Source: Chthonomonas sp. UBA2391
GTDB lineage: Bacteria; Armatimonadota; Fimbriimonadia; Fimbriimonadales; Fimbriimonadaceae
Length of the DNA stretch: 27,430 bases
NCBI GenBank assembly: GCA_002343825.1
Contig: DDSL01000072.1
Location: 2,000 to 29,429 of the forward strand
Direction of reading: 5' to 3'
Shown here: positions 9,206 through 16,712 of the stretch, in pieces
Numbering within the stretch: position 1 is the first letter of the stretch
Layout of the letters: each line of letters starts with the position of its first letter
Position numbers and translations under genes: made by a program
Notes under the pieces: generated by a model
Told to the model about the DNA's origin: nothing
The model's database searches: none
What the model saw: the letters and a program-made list of their open reading frames with translations, nothing else

Positions 9206-11677
9206 ATGAAGAAGTCAGTTGCATTGCTCGCTTTTGCGCTCGTGTCGGGCGCCGCTATGGCTGGGCCGCGAGGTTCGGAGACCTTTAAGCGCGACCAACA
9301 CTCCGACGTGATCGAGGGGCGGCTCAAGATCCAGCTCAAGTCCGGAGTCAATCCCGACGCGGTGGGTCGTCAGATCGGGGCCAAGCCACTCGGCAAGCGG
9401 CTCGGCTCGACCGGCTGGGAGCTCTTCTCGATCCCCGAATCACAAGATCCCGCACAAGCGGCCAATCGAGCAAAGAATCTCGCCGGGGTTCGGAATGCGG
9501 AACCCCTCTTCACCGTTTATGCCCTTCTAAGCGCCCCCAACGACCGCGACTGGAACCGAGTGGCCGACCGCGAAGACCTCTATTTCGAGATCGAGGGTCC
9601 GCTTGAGCAATTCAACTATCTCTGGTCCCTCGACGAAGTAAACGCCTTCTCCGCGTGGCAAAACTTCCCGAACACTTGGTATACGGCCCTCACCAAGCCA
9701 CGTTATCCGGCGACCGTGACCGTCATCGACTCCGGAGTCGATATGAATCATCCCGACTTCATCGCCGCTGGAGGCTCCAGCGCCGATGTCCGGGGCGGGG
9801 GACAGTGGGACTTTGCTCGCAGCCGCACGGTGATCGACGGCCGGGTCATTCCTGGCTCCAATGGGGATGATGAAAATGGCCATGGAACCCACGTGGCCGG
9901 GTCCGCCCTCGCCGCCGGAAACAACGGCGCCTATGCTGATCACGGCATCATCGGAACGGGCTATGCCAGTCAGGGCATGAACCTTCGGATCATCGAGGCG
10001 AACGGCACCGGCAACGACTTCGATGCCGCCCTCGCAATCATGTATGCCTCCGAGCGGGGCTCCGATGTCATCAACATGAGCTTCGGGACCACCGACTACT
10101 CCCAAGCCATGCAAGATGCCTGCACCTACGCCTTCCAGCGCGGGTCGCTTCTGGTGGCTGCGGCCGGAGAAGGGGCCACACCAAGCAATCTCCCTCCGTT
10201 CTATCCGGCGGCGTGCAGTGGAGTCATGGCTGTGACTGCGGCAACGCTCAACAAGATTCCGGCCAGCAACTACGCGGCACCTGGCAACTACATCGACATC
10301 TCCGCCCCCGGTGGAGACGTACTGATCGACCTCAGCTTCAATTTCTACTATGTCTTCGTGCATTCCACGATGCCGACCTATCCGTGCGCGCTCAATGAGG
10401 CTGCCTACTATTTCCCCGTTCTCAGTGACTACACCCAATTGAGCGGGACCTCGATGGCGGCCCCCCACGTGGCCGGAGCGGCAAGCCACTACATCGACCG
10501 CTGGAACCTGGAGCGCCGCGGCGGATGGGGCAACGTTCGGACGATGCAGGCTCTGGAGCGAGGGGCCAACAACCCCAGCGCCACGACCGCCGCCCCCTGG
10601 ACCGCAACCAAGGGCTATGGCGATCTCGATATGTTCGAGACCATGAACGAGGCCAACGCACGGGGTGCCACTCGGGGAGCTATCGAAGGGCAAGTCTACT
10701 TTGGGACTCCGGCCGTGGCCGCGGTCGTGACTGCGACCCGGGTCGGGCAGACCAACTCGACCGCCACCACGAACTCCAATACCGTCGGCTACTACCGTTT
10801 CCCCGGGTTGCCCGAGGGCGAATATGACCTGAAGGCGCGGGCCGGATTCAACGAGAAAACCAAGCGGGTCACCGTGGTGGCGGGAGCCAACGCTCCGGGC
10901 GTGGATTTCTGGATTGGGGGCAAACCCGGAGACACCACTCCGCCGGTCATCGCCCGATTCGAGCAACCAGTGACCGCCACCAATAGTGCGCTGTCCCTCG
11001 ATCGATGGGCCTATGACACGGAGTCGGGCATCGACAGCGTCAAGCTACGAGTTGGCACGACCAAAGGGGGAAGCCAGGTTCGGGGCGACACCGAGGTGGA
11101 TCCGATGCGCGGCTCGACGGTTTTGAGTGGTCTGGGTCTGGCCTCGAACACTCAGTATTGGGCCCGAATGACGGTGACCAATGGAAGCGGCCTGACCAGT
11201 TCTATCGATCTGCCATTTATCGCGACCAAGGACCCGCGGAGAATCCAAGGCAAGGTCAACCTCAGCGACTTTGGCCGTGAGCCCTATGGCGTCCAAGCCA
11301 TGCTCCAGTTTGTGCAGAACGGGGTCTTGGTCTATGAGCTTCCGACCCTCATCAACCCCGATGGAAGCTATCTGGCTCGCCCGAGCCTTGATGGGAACTT
11401 TGAGGTCCGGCTCAAGAGCCGCCACTTCTTGCGCGGAACGGCCGGAGTCAAGACAATCGGAGCGGTCGTCACCACGGCCGACTTCACCTTGACGAATGGG
11501 GATGTCGACGGGGACAACGTCGTTTCAATCTTCGACTACATCGGCCTGAGCGAGTCGTTCGGGCTCGCATGGGGAGAAGCTGGGTTCCTGGAATGGGCCG
11601 ATCTGGATGGGGACGACGAGGTCACCGTCTTTGACTACGTGATCTTGAGTAACAACTTCGACCAAGAAGGTCTCTGA
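9206..11677 (+). CDS. Secreted subtilisin-like S8 protease with C-terminal dockerin-like module
   Basis: Extracellular serine protease of 823 residues. Signal peptide 1-19 (MKKSVALLAFALVSGAAMA), an inhibitor-like propeptide at about 25-110, and the S8 domain at about 135-450. The triad is Asp175 (VIDSGVDMNHPDF), His226 (NGHGTHVAG) and Ser416 (LSGTSMAAPHVAG). At the oxyanion-hole position, where subtilases have AAGN, this protein reads AAAGEGA, putting Glu322 in place of Asn. Then follow a carboxypeptidase-regulatory-like domain (about 490-568), a fibronectin-III-like domain (575-678), a beta module (680-765) and a dockerin type I pair of calcium loops (DVDGDNVVSIFDY and DLDGDDEVTVFDY). ATG 9206 is chosen for its signal peptide and GTGAGG site rather than 9116. 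The dockerin-like tail probably serves attachment or stability; no cohesin gene is in the window. Activity is uncertain because of Glu322. Confidence 0.9.
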   Translation: MKKSVALLAFALVSGAAMAGPRGSETFKRDQHSDVIEGRLKIQLKSGVNPDAVGRQIGAKPLGKRLGSTGWELFSIPESQDPAQAANRAKNLAGVRNAEPLFTVYALLSAPNDRDWNRVADREDLYFEIEGPLEQFNYLWSLDEVNAFSAWQNFPNTWYTALTKPRYPATVTVIDSGVDMNHPDFIAAGGSSADVRGGGQWDFARSRTVIDGRVIPGSNGDDENGHGTHVAGSALAAGNNGAYADHGIIGTGYASQGMNLRIIEANGTGNDFDAALAIMYASERGSDVINMSFGTTDYSQAMQDACTYAFQRGSLLVAAAGEGATPSNLPPFYPAACSGVMAVTAATLNKIPASNYAAPGNYIDISAPGGDVLIDLSFNFYYVFVHSTMPTYPCALNEAAYYFPVLSDYTQLSGTSMAAPHVAGAASHYIDRWNLERRGGWGNVRTMQALERGANNPSATTAAPWTATKGYGDLDMFETMNEANARGATRGAIEGQVYFGTPAVAAVVTATRVGQTNSTATTNSNTVGYYRFPGLPEGEYDLKARAGFNEKTKRVTVVAGANAPGVDFWIGGKPGDTTPPVIARFEQPVTATNSALSLDRWAYDTESGIDSVKLRVGTTKGGSQVRGDTEVDPMRGSTVLSGLGLASNTQYWARMTVTNGSGLTSSIDLPFIATKDPRRIQGKVNLSDFGREPYGVQAMLQFVQNGVLVYELPTLINPDGSYLARPSLDGNFEVRLKSRHFLRGTAGVKTIGAVVTTADFTLTNGDVDGDNVVSIFDYIGLSESFGLAWGEAGFLEWADLDGDDEVTVFDYVILSNNFDQEGL

Positions 11678-11703
11678 CTGCGGGCGGTAGAATGGCGGGC
11701 GGT

Positions 11704-12174
11704 ATGTCGCTCGTCCAATACCTGACCGTCCAAGATATGCTGTGGATCCACCTGCAGCTCGCCAAGCGGGTGGAACCGTTCGATTACGCTCGGATGGAAG
11801 ATGGGACCTACTACCAGTACGCCTATGGCAAGAGCGTGGATATTCCTGCTCAGGCCGGCCGGTTCCTCAAGGGCTTTGCGGAGAAAGCTCCGTTCGAGAC
11901 CTGCAACGAGGCGACCGCCTTCGTGGCTGGTTTCGCCTTCCTCCGGCTTAACGGTTATCACGTCCATATCAAAGACCACGAGGCGCTGAGTTGGTATCGC
12001 GGCTTGTGTAGCCATGCCCAGCCCGGCGAGGCCCTGCGGCACCGATTGGAGATGGATCCCCATCACGACGACCACGAGCCGGCGGTTCGAGAATCTGTCC
12101 TCGCGGTGATTGAGGAATTCCCGGAAACGATCCGCGAACTGCTGAAGCCAAACCTTCAGCTTCAAGAATCCTGA
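11704..12174 (+). CDS. Doc/Fic-fold protein with degenerate catalytic motif
   Basis: Small protein (156 residues from ATG 11704; 160 from ATG 11692). Its first 90 residues follow the Doc (death-on-curing) pattern: YLTVQDMLWIHLQL at the N-terminus, a helix IPAQAGRFLKGFAEK, then APFETCNEATA where Doc has HPFxDGNKRTA, then FAFLRLNGYHV. Pro, Phe, Asn and the trailing Thr-Ala are kept, but the catalytic His is Ala and the phosphate-binding Asp, Gly, Lys and Arg are lost. It is therefore unlikely to AMPylate or phosphorylate. The C-terminal 60 residues are acidic/His-rich (DPHHDDHEP) and unfamiliar. The gene starts 14-26 bases after the protease stop and overlaps the end of ccmB by 13 bases tail to tail. 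No Phd-like antitoxin is next to it. A structural, binding or regulatory role is more likely than toxin; the fold assignment is by pattern only. Confidence 0.7.
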   Translation: MSLVQYLTVQDMLWIHLQLAKRVEPFDYARMEDGTYYQYAYGKSVDIPAQAGRFLKGFAEKAPFETCNEATAFVAGFAFLRLNGYHVHIKDHEALSWYRGLCSHAQPGEALRHRLEMDPHHDDHEPAVRESVLAVIEEFPETIRELLKPNLQLQES

Positions 12175-12839
12175 CCCAAAGGCGTGCGCCTGAGCAGGGA
12201 ATGGGCCAAACTCGGCGCGATGCCGATCATGATCGCCCCAAAGCCTACGAGCCCGAGTACGGATCGCCAGCCCGTCGTACCGCTCCCGCCGAGGGCTTGC
12301 CCGAGCGCGTCCATCCCAAGGATGGCTGGGGGTAGCACCAAGGGCACAAACACTGCAGCCGCCAAAAGCCATCGGTGACTTGCCCCCATGCTCAGCAATC
12401 CGGCCACGCTGGACGCCGTCGTTAGGGCGAGGGCCAACCCAAAAAGACCGGCGGCAAAGAGTCCAGGCTGAACAATGGGCATCCGAACGAAGAGCGAGAA
12501 CAGGACTCCAAGCACCAAGCTGCTGAGGGTCATGACCAGAGCGCCATAGAGCCATTTTCCCAAGTAGATCTGGCTTGGCGGGGCCCAAAGACGGAGGAGG
12601 TCGATCGTCCGTTGTTCGTCTTCGCTCAAGAAGAGTCGCGGGATCGCCATGCTGGCACTGAAGATCAGGGTGATGGCGAGCATTCCGGCACTGTCGGCCG
12701 GGGTCGGGCTTCCCAGACGTCCCGCAAAGCTCTGCGCCACGACCGCCGTGAGCCCAAACGCGCCCGTGACCAGCAGGCCCTGCCGGTTTTGCCACTCGGC
12801 CCGCACTTCCTTAAGAAAGAGTGTTCGAAGCGTGTTCAT
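12162..12839 (-). CDS. ccmB: CcmB-like heme exporter membrane subunit
   Basis: Membrane permease of the CcmAB(CDE) ABC complex, used in System I cytochrome c maturation to release haem-loaded CcmE. The 225 residues form six hydrophobic segments and open with the cytoplasmic LFLKEVRAEWQNR stretch typical of CcmB. FSASMAIPRLFLSEDEQRTIDLLRLWAPPSQIYLGKWL fits the family core (broken here as seen around residues 60-97). It starts 29 bases inside the end of ccmA, indicating strong coupling, and ends overlapping the Doc-like gene on the other strand. ccmC, ccmE and ccmF are not in the window. A generic ABC permease of similar topology is the alternative, but pairing with a short CcmA-type ATPase supports CcmB. 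Confidence 0.82.
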   Translation of the reverse strand: MNTLRTLFLKEVRAEWQNRQGLLVTGAFGLTAVVAQSFAGRLGSPTPADSAGMLAITLIFSASMAIPRLFLSEDEQRTIDLLRLWAPPSQIYLGKWLYGALVMTLSSLVLGVLFSLFVRMPIVQPGLFAAGLFGLALALTTASSVAGLLSMGASHRWLLAAAVFVPLVLPPAILGMDALGQALGGSGTTGWRSVLGLVGFGAIMIGIAPSLAHSLLRRTPLGQDS

Positions 12840-13395
12840 CGAGGTTCAAGGAATGGGTCGCGTGCCGGAGGTCGTCGGGGTCGTTGGTGGCCATCAGTAC
12901 GGCTCCGCCAAGGATCTGTTGTTGGATGATTCGTTCGATGAGGGAAACCCCTTCTCGGTCGAGGCTCGCCGTTGGTTCGTCGAGGATCAGAACGGGAGGT
13001 TTGCCAAGCAAAGCCAAGGCCAGCTTGAGCCGCACCCGCATTCCGGTTGAGTATTCGCTGACGAGTTGGTCCTCGGCGCGAGCCAGGTCGAACTCGGCCA
13101 GATAGCCCGAAGCGGCGGAGGTTCCGGCAAGCGCGGCCCGAAGGTCCACGTGTTGACGTCCCGTCAGGCTGGGGTAGAGGGCCAGGTCGAGCGCCGCATA
13201 TCCGACCGCCGGAGTCTGCACCACGCGCCCTTCGGTTGGGTCGAGCAATCGGGCGAGAATCCGCAGCAGGGTGGATTTTCCGCTCCCGTTTCTCCCAAGG
13301 ATGGCAAGCACCATCCCCGGCTGGAGTTCGATTTCGAGTTCGCGAAAGAGCCAGCGAGACCCGAAGCGGTGTCCGATCCCCTGCGCTTTGAACAT
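12811..13395 (-). CDS. ccmA: CcmA-like ABC transporter ATP-binding protein
   Basis: ATPase partner of the CcmB-like permease. It has 194 residues, short as is usual for CcmA. Walker A is GRNGSGKST (about 34-42), the Q-loop region is PAVGYAALDLALYPSLTGRQHV, the signature is EYSTGMRVRLKLALAL (Ser-Thr-Gly-Met instead of LSGGQ, a form common in CcmA and drug/Na exporters) and Walker B is VLILDEPTASLD. The D-loop follows directly and a switch-like LMATNDPDD replaces the usual His-containing loop. ATG 13395 is chosen; a GTG directly before it (13398) is equally possible. The gene diverges from cinA with only 11-26 bases between start codons, so both promoters must lie in or near coding sequence. 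Confidence 0.85.
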   Translation of the reverse strand: MFKAQGIGHRFGSRWLFRELEIELQPGMVLAILGRNGSGKSTLLRILARLLDPTEGRVVQTPAVGYAALDLALYPSLTGRQHVDLRAALAGTSAASGYLAEFDLARAEDQLVSEYSTGMRVRLKLALALLGKPPVLILDEPTASLDREGVSLIERIIQQQILGGAVLMATNDPDDLRHATHSLNLDEHASNTLS

Positions 13396-13415
13396 CACCT
13401 AGGAGTATGTACAAT
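13388..13415 (+). promoter_or_regulatory. Putative cinA promoter giving a leaderless transcript
   Basis: TTGAAC (13388-13393), 16-base spacer, TACAAT (13410-13415), then exactly six bases to GTG 13422. A start site about seven bases after the -10 would coincide with the GTG. The element sits over the first codons of ccmA, and on the opposite strand the same bases read CATACT (13409-13404) at -10 distance from the ccmA start. Confidence 0.55.
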
Positions 13416-13421
13416 CAGGCC

Positions 13422-14651
13422 GTGAGAGCGGAAATTGTAAGCGTCGGGACCGAAATCCTTTTGGGCCAAATCGTGGACACCAATGCGGCCTATCTGGGAG
13501 GCGTTCTGGCCGAGTACGGGATGGAGCACACCCACCGCCAGACCGTCGGCGACAACCTCGATCGGCTGACCGAATCCTTGCGGCTTGCGCTCTCTCGGTC
13601 CGACCTCGTATTCACCATCGGTGGGCTCGGGCCCACCCAGGATGACCTGACCCGAGATGGGATTGCGGCCGCGCTTGGGGACGAACTGATCGCGGACCCC
13701 GCGCTGGAGGAGCATCTCAAGAACCTCTTTGCGAAACGGAACCTGAAGTGGGTGGATTCACAGCTCCGACAAGCGATGCGGCCCACCTGCGCCGAGCCCA
13801 TCCCTAACTCCAACGGCACCGCCCCCGGCCTGATCTGCCGCCGCGATGGAAAGACCGTCATCGCCCTCCCCGGTCCCAAGCCCGAGTTCGAGGGAATGGT
13901 GAACGCCTCTGTTCGGTCTGAACTCGGGCGTCTGAGCGGCGGTCGTGTCTTCCTCAGCCGGGTCGTGCGCGTGGCCGGGATCGGAGAGGCAATGGTGGAG
14001 CAGCAGTTGTTGGACCTCATGGAAGGAGGGAATCCCACCGTCGCACCTTATGCCAAGGATGCCGAGGTTCATCTGCGCGTCACCGCGGCGGCGGAGAGCG
14101 CGGAAGGCGCAGAGGCCGCGATTTTGCCCGTCGTGGTCGAGATCCAGGCCCGACTTGGACGTGCCGTCTATGGCCTGGACGAAGATTCCCTGGAGACGGC
14201 CGTGATCCGGGCTTTGATCGCTCGTGGCCAGACGGTGGGGGTGGTCGAGAGCTGCACCGGAGGCGGGCTCGGGCGGCGACTCACCGGCGTTCCTGGGTCG
14301 AGCGGGGCCTTTGTGGGCGGATTTTTGACGTACTCCAATGCCATGAAAGAGCGGCTGGTCGGGGTTTCGAGCGCGGTGCTGGACGAGCACGGAGCCGTGA
14401 GCGCCCCTTGCGCCGAGGCGATGGCGAGCGGTGGAAGAGAACGCCTCGGGGTGGATTGGTGCATCGCCATCACCGGCATCGCCGGTCCGGATGGCGGAAC
14501 GCCCGAGAAGCCGGTGGGCCTAGTCTACGTCGGCCTGGCCGGGCCCGAGGGGGTCACCAGCCGCGAGTGGCGGTTCATCGGTCGCCGCGAAACCATCCGC
14601 AACCGAGCCACCCAAGCCGGCCTCCTGATGCTTTGGGAGCAACTTGGTTAG
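13422..14651 (+). CDS. cinA: CinA: competence/damage-inducible protein, nicotinamide-nucleotide deamidase
   Basis: Two-domain pyridine-nucleotide salvage enzyme. The N-terminal MoCF/COG1058 domain (from AEIVSVGTEILLGQIVDTN, with FTIGGLGPTQDDLTRD) acts as an ADP-ribose/NMN-related pyrophosphatase in characterised homologues. The C-terminal PncC domain (about the last 160 residues: VGVVESCTGGGLGRRL, GGFLTYSNAMKERLVGV, ITGIAGPDGGTPEKPVG) deamidates NMN, with the Ser of ESCTGG as the expected nucleophile. Both domains are intact, giving a full-length protein of about 409 residues. GTG 13422 is preferred because it yields the family-typical MRAEIVSVGTE start and sits six bases after a TACAAT -10. 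ATG 13407, five codons upstream, follows AGGAG too closely and its start would lie inside the -10. The gene is a single plus-strand transcript between two minus-strand operons. Confidence 0.92.
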   Translation: MRAEIVSVGTEILLGQIVDTNAAYLGGVLAEYGMEHTHRQTVGDNLDRLTESLRLALSRSDLVFTIGGLGPTQDDLTRDGIAAALGDELIADPALEEHLKNLFAKRNLKWVDSQLRQAMRPTCAEPIPNSNGTAPGLICRRDGKTVIALPGPKPEFEGMVNASVRSELGRLSGGRVFLSRVVRVAGIGEAMVEQQLLDLMEGGNPTVAPYAKDAEVHLRVTAAAESAEGAEAAILPVVVEIQARLGRAVYGLDEDSLETAVIRALIARGQTVGVVESCTGGGLGRRLTGVPGSSGAFVGGFLTYSNAMKERLVGVSSAVLDEHGAVSAPCAEAMASGGRERLGVDWCIAITGIAGPDGGTPEKPVGLVYVGLAGPEGVTSREWRFIGRRETIRNRATQAGLLMLWEQLG

Positions 14652-14731
14652 CGTTGTGAAACCTGCTCTGGGGCTTCTGAGACGACGTTAGCGCTGGCGG
14701 CCGCAGATGGTTGGAAATACCGGCCCGGCGG

Positions 14732-15838
14732 CTACTCTGCCCAGCCCGAGTAGAACGCCTCGCGGGCGGCGCGGGCTCGGGCAACGATGTCGCCGCCGGT
14801 CGCGTTGAGGTGTCCCATCTTGCGGCCCGGGCGGCTTTCGGCCTTGCCATACCAGTGCACTCGGATCCCGGGGTCGGAGGCGAGAGCGCGGAGCAATCCA
14901 TTCCGCCAGTCGCCCGGCTGCGCGATCCCCAGCAGGTTCGCCATGCAGGTGGGAAGCCCGTCCATCGGTGCCGGGGGCAGGCCAAGAACCACTCGCACAT
15001 GTTGTTCGAACTGTGACGGCCCGCCCCAGTCCAGGGTGTAGTGGCCCGTATTGTGCGGGCGCGGGGCGATCTCGTTGACCAAGATCTTGCCGCCCGAGGT
15101 CTCAAAGAGTTCGACCCCGTATAGCCCCCAACCCTGGACCGCTTCGACCGCCGCTACCGCGACTTCGCTGGCATCGGTCGCGGCCGGATAGACCAAATCG
15201 CAAACGTGGTTGGTTTGGATCGTCTCCATGGTCGGAAAGCAACCAACCATCTGCGGGGTCCGATAGACCATCACCGCGAGCTCGCGGCTGAAGTTGACGT
15301 ACTGTTCGGCCATCCACCCGCCGTCTTGCCACAGGCTTCGGAGATCTTCAAAGTCCTGGGGAGTAGCGACGTACCGGGCACCTTTTCCGTCGTAGCCCCC
15401 TTTCCGAGATTTCAACATCATCGGAAAGCCGATGGTCGCGATCGCGCGGGTGCCGTCGTCCTCGATGGCGACTGCCTCGGGTCCCGCGAGTCCGGCTTTT
15501 TCCAGGGCTTCTCGCTGAAGGAGCTTGTCTTGGATGAGGGCGAGTGTTTCCAATCCCGGCATCAGGGCCTCGGGGTTGCGGCCGACTTTGGCAAAGGCGC
15601 GTTCGATCGCGGTGGCGGGGATGAACTCATTCTCGAGCGTGATGCGGGCGCAGCTTTCGACGACCGAGGCGAGGGCATCGGGGTCATTGAGGTTGCCGAC
15701 TGCGGCGGGGGCTACCTGGCTAGCCGGTGAAGCCGCGTCGGGGTCGATGCTGAGGCAGCGCAACCCCATGCGCTGGGCGGCCTGGATGGACATTCGAGCC
15801 AGTTGGCCTCCACCGAGGAAGCCCAGATCAAACTGCAT
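14732..15838 (-). CDS. purK: N5-carboxyaminoimidazole ribonucleotide synthase
   Basis: ATP-grasp enzyme that carboxylates AIR with bicarbonate in de novo purine synthesis; the product normally goes to PurE. The 368 residues are family length. Visible features are the pre-ATP-grasp start FLGGGQLARMSIQAAQRMG, the AIR-site stretch ITLENEFIPATAIE, the ATP-grasp lysine loop LKSRKGGYDGKGARYV, and the metal-binding region LVNEIAPRPHNTGHYTLD with the strongly conserved HNSGH-like motif (HNTGH). purE is not in the window. ATG 15838 overlaps the end of the formimidoyltransferase gene by 11 bases, so it is the last gene of a fabI-formimidoyltransferase-purK operon. It converges on cinA with an 80-base gap in which I see no convincing terminator. 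Confidence 0.95.
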   Translation of the reverse strand: MQFDLGFLGGGQLARMSIQAAQRMGLRCLSIDPDAASPASQVAPAAVGNLNDPDALASVVESCARITLENEFIPATAIERAFAKVGRNPEALMPGLETLALIQDKLLQREALEKAGLAGPEAVAIEDDGTRAIATIGFPMMLKSRKGGYDGKGARYVATPQDFEDLRSLWQDGGWMAEQYVNFSRELAVMVYRTPQMVGCFPTMETIQTNHVCDLVYPAATDASEVAVAAVEAVQGWGLYGVELFETSGGKILVNEIAPRPHNTGHYTLDWGGPSQFEQHVRVVLGLPPAPMDGLPTCMANLLGIAQPGDWRNGLLRALASDPGIRVHWYGKAESRPGRKMGHLNATGGDIVARARAAREAFYSGWAE

Positions 15839-16706
15839 TCCCTATCTTTACCACTTGCGCAGGCAGGTGCGGGAGCCGGGTCGCGGCCAAGAGGTCTTGG
15901 GGCCGAATCACACCAATCAGTTCGTTCTCGCTCAAGGCCACCCCGCGCTCCATCGCCTGCATCCAGACCCACTGCAAAATCGGATCGATGGACGTGATAT
16001 CCGGCAGGGTCAGGTTCATGCTGACCTGGATCTGCTGGCGGCTAGCCAGCGGCAAGCCCAGCGCTCGGACCCCGAGGAATCGGGGATCGCCCTCCGAACG
16101 CTTGCGGCGAATCTTGCTCGCAATCTCTCGGGCGACTTCGATCCGCTCGCCCAACAGATTCACGTTCAGTGCGATCAAAAAATCTCGCACCCCGAGGATC
16201 GTCGCCCCGAGGTTAGGGTGGGCTTCCCGGGGTCCGAAGTCGGGCTGAAGTTCCCGTCCGAAGAGCCCTCCAAAGCCCCCTGTGCGCAACTCGGGAAGGG
16301 TGGCCTCATGGCGGCCCTTTTCGCTCTTTTCATAGAGAAAGATCGGCAAGTGGTGCCGCCCGGCGAGTTCCGCCGCGAGACGCTCGGTGCTGTCGATCGC
16401 GGCCGCGATTCCCTCGGGTCCAAATGGGATGATCGGGCAGACATCCAGCCCCCCGATCCGTGGGTGGACCCCGGCGTGCCGGTTCAGATCGATCGCTGGG
16501 AGGATCAGGTCGGCGAGAGCCAACAGGACCGCGTGCACGGCCTCGGTCTCGCCCGAAAATGCGGTCACAGTCCGGTTGTGGTCCAGATCGCTCTCGCAAT
16601 AGTGGACCTCCACCGGGTGCCGAGTCAGTTCCTCGCCGACCTCGCGCAGTAGGGTCTTGCTGCGGCCAAAGGACCAATTGGGGACGGCGAGGATCTGCGC
16701 GGTCAT
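15828..16706 (-). CDS. Stand-alone glutamate formimidoyltransferase (FtcD N-terminal type)
   Basis: Transfers a formimino (or formyl) group between glutamate and tetrahydrofolate. The 292 residues cover both formiminotransferase subdomains: VPNWSFGR near the start, CESDLDHNRTVTAFSGE, then IDLNRHAGVHPRIGGLDVCPIIPF carrying the catalytic-region His, and a C-terminal folate-binding half. The cyclodeaminase domain found in animal FTCD is absent. No histidine-degradation (hut) gene is seen nearby; instead the gene sits six bases after fabI and overlaps purK by 11 bases. Homologous formimidoyltransferases can recycle 5-formyl-THF in bacteria lacking 5-formyl-THF cycloligase, and the purK neighbour fits a folate/purine role better than histidine breakdown. 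The enzyme family is firm; the physiological substrate is inferred. Confidence 0.88.
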   Translation of the reverse strand: MTAQILAVPNWSFGRSKTLLREVGEELTRHPVEVHYCESDLDHNRTVTAFSGETEAVHAVLLALADLILPAIDLNRHAGVHPRIGGLDVCPIIPFGPEGIAAAIDSTERLAAELAGRHHLPIFLYEKSEKGRHEATLPELRTGGFGGLFGRELQPDFGPREAHPNLGATILGVRDFLIALNVNLLGERIEVAREIASKIRRKRSEGDPRFLGVRALGLPLASRQQIQVSMNLTLPDITSIDPILQWVWMQAMERGVALSENELIGVIRPQDLLAATRLPHLPAQVVKIGNAV

Positions 16707-16712
16707 GGCATC

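Noticed and set aside
9527..10966. 479-residue open frame on the minus strand
   Set aside because: Antisense to the subtilase catalytic domain, with no recognisable domain and a Gly/Val/His-rich composition; a shadow frame.
11236..11677. Cellulosome component
   Set aside because: A dockerin-like tail alone is not enough; no cohesin or scaffoldin is present, and such tails occur on non-cellulosomal proteins.
11704..12174. Doc-type toxin of a toxin-antitoxin pair
   Set aside because: The catalytic His and anion-binding residues are absent and there is no Phd-like antitoxin gene next to it.
11635..12795. 386-residue open frame on the minus strand
   Set aside because: It spans the Doc-like gene and ccmB out of frame; ccmB has clear membrane helices and operon context, while this frame has no domain.
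14652..14731. Bidirectional terminator between cinA and purK
   Set aside because: I found no stable GC stem with a T-run; only a repeated GTTAGCG pair, too short to support a call.
15525..16652. 375-residue open frame on the plus strand
   Set aside because: Antisense to purK and the formimidoyltransferase, both with firm motifs; no ribosome site or domain.
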